This document shows, piece by piece, positions 1 through 8,396 of a stretch of DNA of 64,000 nucleotides. Source of the DNA: Treponema pedis (GTDB lineage Bacteria; Spirochaetota; Spirochaetia; Treponematales; Treponemataceae). Location of the stretch: the NCBI RefSeq assembly GCF_017161325.1, contig NZ_CP045670.1:1171367-1235366 (forward strand), written 5' to 3'. Every line of letters starts with the position of its first letter. The stretch's first letter is position 1. The notes beneath the pieces are model-generated. The model was not told the origin of the DNA. It did no database searches and saw only the letters and a program-made list of their open reading frames with translations. Both the position numbers and the translations under genes were made by a program.

Positions 1-165
1 TAAAATTAAGCGACGCTATCTTAGGAGCTTAATTTTAACCTCCTTTTTTATTATCGGCACAATATAAAGGGATTTTTAGAAAAAGTTATAAAATGCCTTG
101 TAAGTAAATTATAAAAAATCCTATTTAAATTAAAGCCGGTATAGCCTTATCTTATATAAAAAAAT

Positions 166-194
166 TAAAAAAACGGGGACTTTTTAAAGTCCCC
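166..194 (-). terminator. Intrinsic terminator of pdxS
   Basis: A perfect 9-bp GGGGACTTT/AAAGTCCCC stem with a 2-nt loop spans 175-194. On the minus strand it is followed directly by a T-run (the A-run at 167-173 on the plus strand). It lies 31 bp past the pdxS stop, so pdxS appears to end its transcription unit here with no pdxT behind it. Confidence 0.85.
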
Positions 195-225
195 TTGCAG
201 CTGCATAATTCCGTAAGTATAGAAT

Positions 226-1074
226 TTATACACCTCTTTCACTCATAATTGTCTTTATTTCTTCTTCATTTATGCCTACCATAGCAGCCCCCAAATCTTC
301 GGAAACTTCGGCAAGTATTTTAGGGTTGTTATAATTTTTTACGGCCTTTACTATTGCCGCAGCTCTTTTTTCGGGGTTTCCTGATTTAAAAATCCCGCTT
401 CCTACAAAAACGCCGTCGGCACCCAAGTGAACCATAAGGGCCGCATCGGCAGGTGTTGCAACTCCTCCAGCCGAAAAATTCGGAACGGGCAGTTTTCCGT
501 TTTTATGAACATATTCCACAAGGGAATAGGGTACTTGATAATTCTTTGCGGCAACATAAAGTTCGTCTTCTCTTAAAACCGTAAGCTGTTTCATTTCGCT
601 TTGAATTTGCCTCATATGTTTTACGGCTTGAATAACATCGCCTGTTCCCGCTTCGCCTTTTGTGCGAATCATTTTTGCCCCTTCTTGAATACGTCTGAGA
701 GCTTCGCCCAGATTACGTGCTCCGCAAACAAACGGAACTTTAAACTGAGTTTTATCGACATGATAAACTTCATCGGCAGGCGAAAGGACTTCAGATTCAT
801 CGATAAAATCTATATCGATTGCTTCTAAAATTCTTGCTTCAATAAAATGTCCGATACGGACCTTTGCCATAACAGGAATGTTTACCGCTTTCATAATTTC
901 GCGTATCATCTTAGGGTCGCTCATTCGGGAGACCCCTCCTGCAGCGCGGATATCGGCGGGGATTCTTTCAAGAGCCATAACCGCAACGGCTCCCGCTTTT
1001 TCCGCAATCTTTGCCTGTTCAGGAGTAGTAACATCCATAATTACTCCGCCTGCCAATTTCGTTAAAATATCCAT
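226..1074 (-). CDS. pdxS: Pyridoxal 5'-phosphate synthase lyase subunit PdxS
   Basis: PdxS builds pyridoxal 5'-phosphate from ribose 5-phosphate, glyceraldehyde 3-phosphate and ammonia, which the PdxT glutaminase normally supplies. The 282-residue protein is one (beta/alpha)8 barrel of nearly normal family length (about 290). The VIMDV motif (Asp14), Lys71 in [10 protein letters not shown] and Lys138 in [11 protein letters not shown] match the Schiff-base residues of the family, and the phosphate-binding GVATPADAA and GSGIF segments are present. The start is supported by GGAGG five bases upstream. No pdxT is adjacent: a terminator follows, and the 225 bp to the window edge hold no other gene. 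A perfect 15-bp palindrome covers the probable -10 region. Family assignment is very secure; the ammonia source is unknown. Confidence 0.97.
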   Translation of the reverse strand: MDILTKLAGGVIMDVTTPEQAKIAEKAGAVAVMALERIPADIRAAGGVSRMSDPKMIREIMKAVNIPVMAKVRIGHFIEARILEAIDIDFIDESEVLSPADEVYHVDKTQFKVPFVCGARNLGEALRRIQEGAKMIRTKGEAGTGDVIQAVKHMRQIQSEMKQLTVLREDELYVAAKNYQVPYSLVEYVHKNGKLPVPNFSAGGVATPADAALMVHLGADGVFVGSGIFKSGNPEKRAAAIVKAVKNYNNPKILAEVSEDLGAAMVGINEEEIKTIMSERGV

Positions 1075-1122
1075 AAAGCCTCCATAATCAAGATTAAAAA
1101 GATATTTATTTTGTTAAAGGTG

Positions 1123-1142
1123 AGTATACACTATTTTAGTGT
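1123..1142 (-). promoter_or_regulatory. Putative operator/promoter of pdxS
   Basis: ACACTA-TTT-TAGTGT at 1128-1142 is a perfect 15-bp palindrome that abuts a TATACT -10-like box read on the minus strand (1123-1128). It is about 50 bp upstream of the pdxS start. An operator for a repressor or PdxR-type activator is inferred from position only; the -35 (TTTATA, 17 bp away) is weak. Confidence 0.35.
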
Positions 1143-1280
1143 CGATATAAATAGGGCCTTTGAAGATTTTTCCATATTTTTTTTAAAGATAAAATCTCTT
1201 AATTTTTCTAATGTACAAGACGGAAAAATACAACTGAGATTGGATATAATTATAAAGTCGGTTTTTGTAAATTTAAACCG

Positions 1281-1443
1281 AGGCTTATTTTAGACAATGC
1301 AGATAGCATTGTCTAAAAACGCTGTCGAGTTTGCCTTTCGGCAAACGTCATGATTGTATGCCGTTTTTCACTGCGTTGCAAAACGGCGGAAATTCTGCAA
1401 TCCTCAGAATTTGAAAATTCTTGCGGTTACAGAATTTATAGGG
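1281..1443 (+). repeat. Dispersed hairpin repeat, copy 1 of a tandem pair
   Basis: This unit begins GAGGCTTATTTTAGACAATGC and carries two hairpins: a 13-bp stem with a 5-nt loop at 1288-1318, and GTTTGCC-TTTC-GGCAAAC at 1329-1346. A conserved ATTGTATGCCGTTTTTCA block and a GCAAAACGGCGGAAATT block follow. The unit ends in TATAGGGAGGCTTA, which starts the next copy 163 bp downstream. Related copies lie at 1444-1560, 11433-11609 (inverted), 30001-30142 and 61018-61125. No protein is encoded. The stretch 1075-1280 holds only the pdxS upstream region. Confidence 0.85.
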
Positions 1444-1560
1444 AGGCTTATTTTAGACAATGCAGATAGCATTGTCTAAAAACACTGTCGAGTTTGCCTC
1501 TCGGCAAACATCGTGATTGTATGCCGTTTTTCACTTAGTTGTAAAAGTGCGGAAAATAAA
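1444..1560 (+). repeat. Dispersed hairpin repeat, copy 2 (3'-truncated)
   Basis: This is the second tandem unit, 163 bp after the first. The 13-bp hairpin (1451-1481) is identical, the GTTTGCC/GGCAAAC hairpin has one loop change, and the ATTGTATGCCGTTTTTCAC block is kept. It diverges after that block and runs into AT-rich sequence before the YdbC-like gene, so it is truncated. Confidence 0.8.
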
Positions 1561-1646
1561 CAAGCGAAGAAAAGATCAATTTTTTGCGCTTGTTTATTTT
1601 GTAGGGCCTTTTAATTTCCGGGCATTTACCGCTATGCGGATAAAAA

Positions 1647-1877
1647 TTAAATATCTATGGAATTTAACAGTCTTTTTAAAGATACCGCTTCTTCTTGTGT
1701 AAGAGTTACACCTTTCCCCATTTTTTGGTGATCCGGAGCCCATGTTCTTATGTCGAATTTACTCGGACGGTCATTCCATGAAACCTCGTTTAGTTCCATA
1801 TTCCAGCCGCCTTTTCCTTCGGAAATAATTCCGTAAGATTTAGTAATTTCAAATTTAAATTCGTCGTTATTGTTCAT
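1647..1877 (-). CDS. YdbC-like PC4-fold single-stranded nucleic acid binding protein
   Basis: This 76-residue protein matches the YdbC / PC4 (p15) family, whose members form dimers that bind single-stranded DNA or RNA. The diagnostic stretch is ELNEVSWNDRPSKFDIRTW followed by APDHQKMGKGVTLT, which forms the beta-sheet and the start of the helix, and the length is normal. Its ATG overlaps the pgsA stop by 4 bp (ATGA), so it is translationally coupled to pgsA and probably has no promoter of its own. The cellular role in spirochaetes is not established. The family call rests on the strong central motif. Confidence 0.88.
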   Translation of the reverse strand: MNNNDEFKFEITKSYGIISEGKGGWNMELNEVSWNDRPSKFDIRTWAPDHQKMGKGVTLTQEEAVSLKRLLNSIDI

Positions 1878-2458
1878 CTTATTTTTCCTTTTTTATATGA
1901 AGTAATATAATCAATAAACGATGTAAGCGATAAAATCACTGCAACACCGTATAGAAACCAATTAAAATAAAGAATGTATTGTATATATAATTTCGGCAAA
2001 AACGAATATATCCTTTCAAGTTTTAAAAACATTGAAACGCTTGCAGCAATTATATAAAAGACGGTTTTTGTCTTTCCGCCTTTTTTTGCACCTATGGTAA
2101 TACCTTCTCCACGAGCTTTCATACGCAAAAACATAATTCCGAATTCGCGGTACACAATAATCAAAAAAAGCGGTGCAAATAAAAATCCGTCCAACATAAA
2201 ACAAAATAAAACGGTTATATTTGCAAAGACGTCGGCAAAGGGGTCGAATATTTTTCCAAAGTCGTCAACTTCATTTCTGAGCCGCGCATAATACCCGTCC
2301 AAATAATCGGTAAATTCCATATAAATGAAAATCGGAATTATAAGTAAAATAGTAATTTTAGGATTAACCGCCGAAAACCAGTGAGGTAAAAAATATAAAA
2401 CATAAATCAGCGGAGCGAATACCAGTCTTGACGATGTAAAAACATTCGAAATTTTCAT
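1874..2458 (-). CDS. pgsA: CDP-alcohol phosphatidyltransferase, likely CDP-diacylglycerol-glycerol-3-phosphate 3-phosphatidyltransferase
   Basis: An integral membrane enzyme of 194 residues that should make phosphatidylglycerol phosphate, the first committed step to phosphatidylglycerol and cardiolipin. The CDP-alcohol phosphotransferase signature is complete: DYLDGYYAR, eight residues, then G-x3-D-x3-D as GKIFDPFAD. About five hydrophobic segments surround it. Length is normal for PgsA, but PssA or other CDP-alcohol enzymes share the signature, so the substrate is inferred. There is no Shine-Dalgarno before the ATG. A TTGACA with a weak CATCAT 17 bp on lies just upstream, so the mRNA may be nearly leaderless. 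It is divergent from the MATE gene and coupled to the YdbC-like gene. Confidence 0.88.
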   Translation of the reverse strand: MKISNVFTSSRLVFAPLIYVLYFLPHWFSAVNPKITILLIIPIFIYMEFTDYLDGYYARLRNEVDDFGKIFDPFADVFANITVLFCFMLDGFLFAPLFLIIVYREFGIMFLRMKARGEGITIGAKKGGKTKTVFYIIAASVSMFLKLERIYSFLPKLYIQYILYFNWFLYGVAVILSLTSFIDYITSYKKGKIR

Positions 2459-2572
2459 AACATTATGATGTAGCTTTATAGCTTTTTTGTCAAGCGGGCA
2501 TAAACTTTTGCTTAAAACTTTTATTCCGTGTATCTTCCATATTTCTTTATAATCTGTTACACTGTTTAAATT

Positions 2573-3940
2573 ATGAAATTAAAGCTGACAGGTCAAACTA
2601 CGGCACAGCGAAGGGAATTAATTTTAAATTCTTCACCTATTAAAACTTTGCTGATTCTTTCGGTTCCCGCTTTGATGATGGCGCTTTTGCAAGCAATGAT
2701 GCCGTTCACCGACGGGCTTTTTATCAATAGGCTTACGGACCACGTAACTGCAAGTGCGGTAAGTTTTTCCCAACCTATCATTTCCATAGTTCTTGCCTTG
2801 GGACAGGGGTTAAGTGTGGGAGCTGCGGCTCTTATCGGGCAATTAAACGGACGCGGCAATATCGATGAAAGTAAAAAGGTTGCAACTCAAATTTTCGTAT
2901 TCGGCTTTTTACTCGGAATTGTTTCGCTTCCGGCCTTATTCGGTTTGGGAGCCTTAATAAGCGCAACTTTAAAAAGTGAAATAGCGCCGAAAGTTTTCCG
3001 TTATATTTCGCTTTACTGTATAGTTATGCCTTTCAGTTTTATGGAATCCATTTATAACGGAATTAAAAATGCAAACGGAAAACCGGAAGCTCCGTTTGTA
3101 AGAATGGTAATAATGCTTATAATTAAACTTATCGGCAATTATGTATTTCTATATTTGTTCAGACTCGAAATTGACGGTTGCGTTCTGGCTTCGTTTTTTG
3201 CAAATCTTGTAGTTGCCGCATGGATGTTTTTCGATTTGTTTATTAAAAAAACTCCCGATAAATTAACATTAAAGAATTTTAAGTTTTCACCTCCGACGAT
3301 AAAAAAACTTTTAAAAATAGGCTTTCCCGCAATGATAAATTATGCTTTTATTTTTGCCGGTTTTTTTCTTATAAATAAGGAAATGGAACCTTACGGTGCA
3401 ATTGTTTTAAACGGGCAAAGTATCGCAAATAATATTTCTACGGTTTGCTTTAATATTCCGGGCTGTTTCGCCGCCGCCGTTACAACAATGGTAAGTATGC
3501 ACATAGGTTCGGGGAATCCTGCAAAGGCAAAACGCTCATGTCTTTTAGGCTGCCTTGTAAGCGCATTAAGCGGAGCGGTTCTAATCGGTTCGGTTGTTCC
3601 TTCTTCGGCATTTTTAGTTTCGCTTTTTAAACCGGAACTTCCCGAAATAGGAGAGATTGCCGTTATCGCTTTGCATATTTATACTTACTCGGTTATTGCT
3701 TTCGGAATTTGTATGACCATTCAAGGAGCCTTTATAGGTTTGGGTAAAACTAAAATTCCTCTTATTTTGGGCGTGCTGCGTATTTGGTTTTTACGTTATA
3801 TTTTTATTCTTGCAACGGAGTCCGTTCTTTCGTATTATTCCATTTATTGGGGAAATCTTTTTTCAAATATTACGGCCGGGCTGCTTGCAATTATCTTAAT
3901 TTTAAATACAAAATGGGTTTCGGGAATTAAAGAAAATTAA
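2573..3940 (+). CDS. MATE family efflux transporter
   Basis: A 455-residue membrane protein with about 12 predicted helices in two homologous bundles, as in multidrug and toxic compound extrusion transporters. The N-terminal ILSVPALMMALLQAMMPFTDG and the repeat-like second half (IGFPAMINYAFIF) are typical, as is the LGQGLSVGAAALIGQLNGRG stretch of the first bundle. These proteins export cationic drugs or metabolites using Na+ or H+ gradients; the substrate cannot be read from sequence. Length is normal. It is a single gene divergent from pgsA and ends in a strong palindromic terminator. Confidence 0.93.
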   Translation: MKLKLTGQTTAQRRELILNSSPIKTLLILSVPALMMALLQAMMPFTDGLFINRLTDHVTASAVSFSQPIISIVLALGQGLSVGAAALIGQLNGRGNIDESKKVATQIFVFGFLLGIVSLPALFGLGALISATLKSEIAPKVFRYISLYCIVMPFSFMESIYNGIKNANGKPEAPFVRMVIMLIIKLIGNYVFLYLFRLEIDGCVLASFFANLVVAAWMFFDLFIKKTPDKLTLKNFKFSPPTIKKLLKIGFPAMINYAFIFAGFFLINKEMEPYGAIVLNGQSIANNISTVCFNIPGCFAAAVTTMVSMHIGSGNPAKAKRSCLLGCLVSALSGAVLIGSVVPSSAFLVSLFKPELPEIGEIAVIALHIYTYSVIAFGICMTIQGAFIGLGKTKIPLILGVLRIWFLRYIFILATESVLSYYSIYWGNLFSNITAGLLAIILILNTKWVSGIKEN

Positions 3941-3990
3941 TCCAATCACTAATTATCCGATTCGGATAATTAGTGATTGGATTTTTACAA
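3939..3990 (+). terminator. Long palindromic terminator between MATE and chemoreceptor genes
   Basis: A 22-bp arm (3939-3960) is perfectly complemented by 3962-3983 with one central base, followed by TTTT on the plus strand. The stem overlaps the MATE stop codon. It separates two convergent genes and could act for both. Confidence 0.8.
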
Positions 3991-4065
3991 AACTTTTTAA
4001 TCTTGTTTTTATGTTATAAATTGCCGGAAAATAAGAGATGACCTTAAAAATAAGAACCGGTTAAA

Positions 4066-6159
4066 TCATACCTTAAATTTGCCGACCTCTTTAGCCAAGG
4101 CTTCAATACTCATCTTATTCTTTTGAGTAATCTCATTTACTTCCTGTACCGCATTGTTTATCTGTATTGCCCCCGAAGCCATCTCGTTCATACTGTCCGT
4201 TATAGTGCGGGTTAACCCGTCAAGTTTATTCATCTCATCGGCTACCCCTTCCCCTCCTTTAAGCATCTCTTCGGAGCCCGCCTTTACTTCCACAGTTACC
4301 TCATTTATATTGCGTATTGCGCTTAACACTTCCTTACTTCCGTTTTCCTGCTCCCTCATAGCTTCCATAATACGGTTACTCATCTCCTTTACATTTTCTG
4401 CCAAAGAAAAAATTGCATTAAACTTTTCTTCTACGGTATCGGCGGAAGCGGAAAGAGTTTCTATCTCCCCCGAAAGAGTTTTTAGCGTCGAAGTAATGCT
4501 CTTCCCTTGAGCCGAAGATTCCTCCGCAAGTTTTCTGATTTCGTCGGCTACAACTGCAAAACCCTTTCCCGCATCTCCGGCATGAGCGGCCTCTATTGCG
4601 GCATTCATAGCTAAAAGATTGGTCTGACTTGCTATGTGCTGAATAACGCTTGAAGCTTCCATAAGGGAGCCGGATTCTTCGGCAATCTTTTGAGTAACTG
4701 TGTTGGAAGAGGAAAGAGTTTCTTTACCGTCTGCGGTAGCGGCGGCAAGCTCTTTAATGATGTCGTCGCTTTTTTCAAGTGTTTGAGTAATGGAAGCTAT
4801 GTTTGCAACCATTTGTTCAACGGAAGATGAAGATTGAGCTACCGAAGCGGCTTGAGTTTCAATACTGTTATTAAGCTGCTTTATGGTGCGGATAATCTGC
4901 TCTACTGTGGCGGCGGTTTCGGTAACGCTTGCCGCCTGGCTCATAGTTTGCTGCTTTACCCCGTCGATGTTAGCGCTTATCTGGTTTATGGAGCTTGCCG
5001 TTTCTGTCATATTGGAGGAAAGCTCGGAACCGATGGACTGCATAGCGTAGGAATTTTCTCCTACGGATTTAATTGAAGAGCTTATTTTTTCTATAGTTTT
5101 ATTAAAGTATTGGGAAAGGTCTGTGATTTCGTCGTTACCGTGAAGAGGCAGGCGCACCATTAAATCGCCTTTGCCTTGAGAGATGTCTTTTAATGCCATA
5201 ACAACTTTTGTAATAGGTTTTACCATAGAATGAGAGGTAAAAAAGACCGTTATAAGAGATGTAATTAAAATAATGATGCCTATAATGTAAATTGATGAGC
5301 GTAAAGTATGTATTGTATTCATAAACTCTTCTACAGGAGCGGAAATAATGACCGTCCAGTCGCTTGTTTTCATTTTTGCATAAGAAGCAATGCTTGAAAT
5401 TTCACTGTACTCATAAAATACAATATCAGGCTTTTCAGATGATATTGCTTTGGAATGAAGATTTGAAACGGAAGAAAAAGAGCTGTCCGTTTTTGCAGTT
5501 TCTATAGCATTAAATTGTTCGGTTACAAAATCAAATTTTTTATGGGCAATTGCGGTGCCTGTTTGACTTAAAATAAAACAGTAGCCTGAATTACCTATGA
5601 CAATATCTTCAATTGCATCGGTAAGCCACTCCGCCGGAACTCCCGCAGCCAATGCTCCTATTATTTTTCTGTTACTGTCGTAAATAGGAGTAGAAAAAGT
5701 GATTATCATTTTATTGGTCAATCGTGAAATATGCGGCTCACTTACAAAATGCTTACCGCTTGTTGCAGAAATAAACCAATCCTTATCCGAGCCTTTTACA
5801 GTATTTCCGTCAAGCATATACATATTGCCTTCAGAGTCGGTTATTGTTGCTTCGGATAAAGCGGCATTAAATGCAACTTCTTTTTTAAGCAGCGATACTT
5901 TTTCTCTATAAGAGCGGGATTCATCTACAAATGCGGGCATACGGGCAAGTCCTTCAAGAAATTGAAACATTGACATTACTTTTCCGTCAATAACTTCCGC
6001 CGTGTCCGTCGCCTTATCTATAAGGTGAGTTTCCACCTTTTCGGTTACGGCTTTTTTTGCAAGCTGCATAGCTAAAAGCCCCAATACCAATGTTGCCGCA
6101 GCAACCAATAAACCGAAGATAATCAATAGCTTAATTTTAATGGAAAACCGTTTTTTCAT
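4066..6159 (-). CDS. Methyl-accepting chemotaxis protein, dCache-type
   Basis: A 697-residue transmembrane chemoreceptor. It has a short cytoplasmic tail, TM1 (about residues 10-31) and a periplasmic double-Cache-like sensor domain (about 40-285, with [17 protein letters not shown] and [16 protein letters not shown]). TM2 (about 288-310), a HAMP domain ([20 protein letters not shown]) and a long signalling coiled coil follow. The highly conserved hairpin tip [18 protein letters not shown] followed by [18 protein letters not shown] is intact, so it should couple to CheA/CheW. Such sensors usually bind amino acids or other small molecules; the ligand is unknown. AGGAG lies 8 bases before the ATG. 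A structured leader with a terminator lies 90-270 bp upstream and may control this gene. Confidence 0.96.
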   Translation of the reverse strand: MKKRFSIKIKLLIIFGLLVAAATLVLGLLAMQLAKKAVTEKVETHLIDKATDTAEVIDGKVMSMFQFLEGLARMPAFVDESRSYREKVSLLKKEVAFNAALSEATITDSEGNMYMLDGNTVKGSDKDWFISATSGKHFVSEPHISRLTNKMIITFSTPIYDSNRKIIGALAAGVPAEWLTDAIEDIVIGNSGYCFILSQTGTAIAHKKFDFVTEQFNAIETAKTDSSFSSVSNLHSKAISSEKPDIVFYEYSEISSIASYAKMKTSDWTVIISAPVEEFMNTIHTLRSSIYIIGIIILITSLITVFFTSHSMVKPITKVVMALKDISQGKGDLMVRLPLHGNDEITDLSQYFNKTIEKISSSIKSVGENSYAMQSIGSELSSNMTETASSINQISANIDGVKQQTMSQAASVTETAATVEQIIRTIKQLNNSIETQAASVAQSSSSVEQMVANIASITQTLEKSDDIIKELAAATADGKETLSSSNTVTQKIAEESGSLMEASSVIQHIASQTNLLAMNAAIEAAHAGDAGKGFAVVADEIRKLAEESSAQGKSITSTLKTLSGEIETLSASADTVEEKFNAIFSLAENVKEMSNRIMEAMREQENGSKEVLSAIRNINEVTVEVKAGSEEMLKGGEGVADEMNKLDGLTRTITDSMNEMASGAIQINNAVQEVNEITQKNKMSIEALAKEVGKFKV

Positions 6160-6241
6160 TTTATAACTCCTCTTAACCGATTATTTAATAAGATGTATTG
6201 CCGACATAAAAGTCATAATTTATGTTCTAAAAATACGGTAT

Positions 6242-6294
6242 AATAAAAAAAGCTTTTGTTTATTTCGTGTAAAATTGAAATAAACAAAAGCTTT
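6242..6294 (-). terminator. Strong intrinsic terminator (minus strand)
   Basis: An 18-bp perfect stem (6249-6266 with 6277-6294, 10-nt loop) is followed on the minus strand by seven T residues and TATTATA. It sits between the clpX stop and the chemoreceptor start. It can end clpX read-through, end the small RNA starting near 6423, or act as an attenuator ahead of the chemoreceptor gene. Confidence 0.85.
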
Positions 6295-6423
6295 ATTGCG
6301 ATAAAAATCTTTTATTTCGGATTGAATGATTTTCAGATTAAAATTTATTATCGCAACGGCCGCAAAGAGCGACAGCGGCTGTTGAAAATTGTAAACCTCC
6401 GAGCCTGCCAGGTAGGGGGGGGG
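6243..6423 (-). ncRNA. Candidate small RNA or attenuated 5' leader starting in a C13 tract
   Basis: Between a textbook promoter (6429-6456) and a strong terminator lies about 180 nt with no credible open reading frame. The sequence is locally GC-rich in an AT-rich context. It can fold a 10-bp hairpin with one G-U pair (6354-6363 with 6375-6384) and a smaller ACCTGGCAGG-type hairpin near its 5' end, before the terminator. I could not match it to 6S RNA, SRP RNA, tmRNA, RNase P or a riboswitch class I can recall. It may be a stand-alone RNA or the leader of the chemoreceptor gene 84 nt beyond the terminator. That it is transcribed is inferred. Confidence 0.55.
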
Positions 6424-6427
6424 GGGG
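6415..6427. repeat. G13/C13 homopolymer at a predicted transcription start
   Basis: Thirteen consecutive G on the plus strand, so C13 on the transcribed minus strand. The tract begins two bases after the -10 box of the promoter at 6429-6456, so RNA would initiate inside it. Long G/C tracts are prone to length change in treponemes (known for T. pallidum tpr promoters). This makes it a candidate for phase variation or reiterative transcription. Confidence 0.8.
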
Positions 6428-6428
6428 T

Positions 6429-6456
6429 ATTATAATTATTTTTGCATTTATGTCAA
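6429..6456 (-). promoter_or_regulatory. Sigma70-type promoter facing the C13 tract
   Basis: TTGACA (6451-6456) and TATAAT (6429-6434) are both perfect, with a 16-bp spacer, read on the minus strand. It directs transcription through the C13 tract towards the terminator at 6249-6294 and the chemoreceptor gene. Confidence 0.85.
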
Positions 6457-6544
6457 TAGACCTTCTTGCATTCGTCATAGGTGTATTTTACACTACTTTT
6501 AGAAAATATGCAAGATGTTTTTATTGAGAACCTGTTTTTATTCT

Positions 6545-7795
6545 TTATGCCGTTTTTTCGTCCAAGAGCCGTATTTTCGGTTTGACGGAGGTATTTCCTA
6601 TCATTTTTTTGCTTATTGTAAGCTCTTTTTTACCCTTAATGGACGGAGCTTCAAACATAGAGTCAAGCATAAGTTTTTCTACAATGGAACGCAAGCCCCT
6701 TGCTCCCGTGTTTTGGTCAATTGCCTGTTGTGCGATTGCGGTAATTGCTTCATCTTCAAAATTTAAATCAACATCGTCAAGTTTAAGCGCCGCCTTATAC
6801 TGTTTTATAAGTGCATTTTTAGGCTCTACAAGAATGCGTTTTAAATCTTCTTTTGTAAGCTCGTTTAATGCTACCTTAATTGGAAGTCTTCCTATAAGTT
6901 CAGGAATTATTCCGAATTTTACAAGGTCATCGGGGGAAAGGCTATCGTAAAGTTCCGCAAGATTCTTTTCGGCGGATTTTTTTACCTCCGCACCGAAACC
7001 GATAGGCTGCGAGGCAATACGCGATTCCACTATTTTATCCAAACCTATAAAAGCTCCGCCGCAAATAAAAAGAATATTTGTCGTATCGATTTTAAGCATA
7101 TCCTGATTCGGGTGTTTACGTCCGCCTTGAGGAGGAACGGAGGCAACGGTTCCCTCTATTAATTTTAAAAGAGCCTGCTGCACGCCCTCACCTGAGACAT
7201 CGCGGGTAATGGAAACATTTTCACTTTTTCTGGAAATTTTATCTATTTCATCTATAAAAATTATTCCGCGTTCGGCTTCTTTTATATCCCCGTTTGCATT
7301 TTGAATAAGCTTAAGCAAAATATTCTCAACGTCTTCACCTACGTATCCCGCTTCGGTAAGAGTTGTCGCATCCGCAATTGCAAAGGGAACTTGCATTTTT
7401 TGGGCAAGCGTGCGAGCTAAAAGCGTTTTTCCGGAACCTGTAGGCCCCAATAAAAGCACGTTGGATTTTTCCAAAACTACGTCCTCGGTGTTTGCCGGAA
7501 TATTCATAATGCGCTTATAATGATTGTAAACGGCAACCGATAAAACGCGTTTTGCCGTGTCCTGGCCTATGACATATTCATCAAGATATTCTTTTAATTC
7601 TTTAGGTGTAGGCACAGTCTGCGGACGTGAAACGGGTTTAAGCGTTTTATAAGATTTTATATAACTTTCGCATAATGCTATACAATGTTCGCAAATGCAA
7701 ATCCCCCCCGGCCCCGGAACTATAAATCGTCCGTCATCTTCGGGTTTATTACAAAAGGAACAGGTTAAAACATTATGCATTCTATTTCGAGCCAT
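6545..7795 (-). CDS. clpX: ATP-dependent Clp protease ATP-binding subunit ClpX
   Basis: A 416-residue AAA+ unfoldase that recognises substrates and feeds them to ClpP. The N-terminal zinc-binding domain has CSFC and CEHC pairs (about residues 13-40). The AAA+ core has Walker A GPTGSGKT, Walker B IIFIDEID and the ClpP-docking loop IGFGA. The C-terminal sensor-2 region [10 protein letters not shown] follows. Length is normal. It overlaps the clpP 3' end by 14 bp and is the last gene of tig-clpP-clpX. Confidence 0.97.
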   Translation of the reverse strand: MARNRMHNVLTCSFCNKPEDDGRFIVPGPGGICICEHCIALCESYIKSYKTLKPVSRPQTVPTPKELKEYLDEYVIGQDTAKRVLSVAVYNHYKRIMNIPANTEDVVLEKSNVLLLGPTGSGKTLLARTLAQKMQVPFAIADATTLTEAGYVGEDVENILLKLIQNANGDIKEAERGIIFIDEIDKISRKSENVSITRDVSGEGVQQALLKLIEGTVASVPPQGGRKHPNQDMLKIDTTNILFICGGAFIGLDKIVESRIASQPIGFGAEVKKSAEKNLAELYDSLSPDDLVKFGIIPELIGRLPIKVALNELTKEDLKRILVEPKNALIKQYKAALKLDDVDLNFEDEAITAIAQQAIDQNTGARGLRSIVEKLMLDSMFEAPSIKGKKELTISKKMIGNTSVKPKIRLLDEKTA

Positions 7796-8382
7796 CTTTC
7801 CTCCTGTTCATAACTCTGTCTATAATTCCGTATTGCATTGCTTCTTCAGGCGACATAAAAAAGTCACGCTCCATATCGGAGGCAACTTCTTTTTCCGTCT
7901 TGCCGGTATTTTCGGCAAAGTACTTAATCGTAAGTTTTTTTAACCGTATAATTTCACGGGCTTGAATCGTAATATCCGCAGCTTGTCCCTGTACGCCTCC
8001 CCAAGGCTGATGAATCATTACTCGGGAAGAAGGCAGGGCGAATCTTTTATTTTTTGCTCCGCCCGCCAAGAGCACCGCTCCCATACTTGCGCACTGGCCT
8101 AAACAAATAGTTTGAACATCCGGCCGTATATGCTGCATTGTATCGTAGATTGCAAGTCCGGCAGTTACGGAACCTCCCGGACTGTTTATGTAAAGACTTA
8201 TATCCTTATCGGGATTTTGAGATTCCAAAAATAAAAGCTGGGCAACTTACAAGGTCCGCCGAAACATCATTTATTTCTCCGTCTACAAAAATTATTCTGT
8301 CTTTTAAAAGACGCGAAAAAATATCATAACTGCGTTCTCCGTTTCCCGTTTGCTCTATTACATAAGGAACAAGTGTACTCAT
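7782..8382 (-). pseudogene. clpP: ATP-dependent Clp protease proteolytic subunit ClpP, interrupted by a 1-bp frameshift
   Basis: ClpP is the serine peptidase of the ClpXP complex. The true start is the ATG at 8382, 14 bp after tig, giving [20 protein letters not shown], a normal ClpP N-terminus. After ADLVSC the frame breaks: removing one G from the GGG at 8240-8242 restores [20 protein letters not shown] and a full-length protein of about 199 residues. The second part carries the catalytic Ser in GQCASMGA, His in MIHQPWGG and the downstream Asp in MERDFFM. As given, neither fragment is a complete enzyme, because the larger piece lacks the N-terminal axial loop. A sequencing or assembly error is likely because the gene is flanked by intact tig and clpX. 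Confidence 0.9.
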
Positions 8383-8396
8383 AATAACCTCTTAAC

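Noticed and set aside
1281-1560. CRISPR array
   Set aside because: The repeat units are about 160 bp, only two are in tandem, there are no spacers and no cas genes are nearby.
6160-6248. Sigma28-type promoter for the chemoreceptor gene
   Set aside because: The best match (GTCGGCAA with TAAA 13 bp upstream) has too many mismatches and wrong spacing.
6243-6423. 6S RNA, SRP RNA or a c-di-GMP riboswitch at this locus
   Set aside because: CGCAAAGAG and GCCTGCCAGGTAG on the plus strand recall the c-di-GMP-I class, but the core order does not fit and the promoter and terminator are on the minus strand; no 6S or SRP signature was found.
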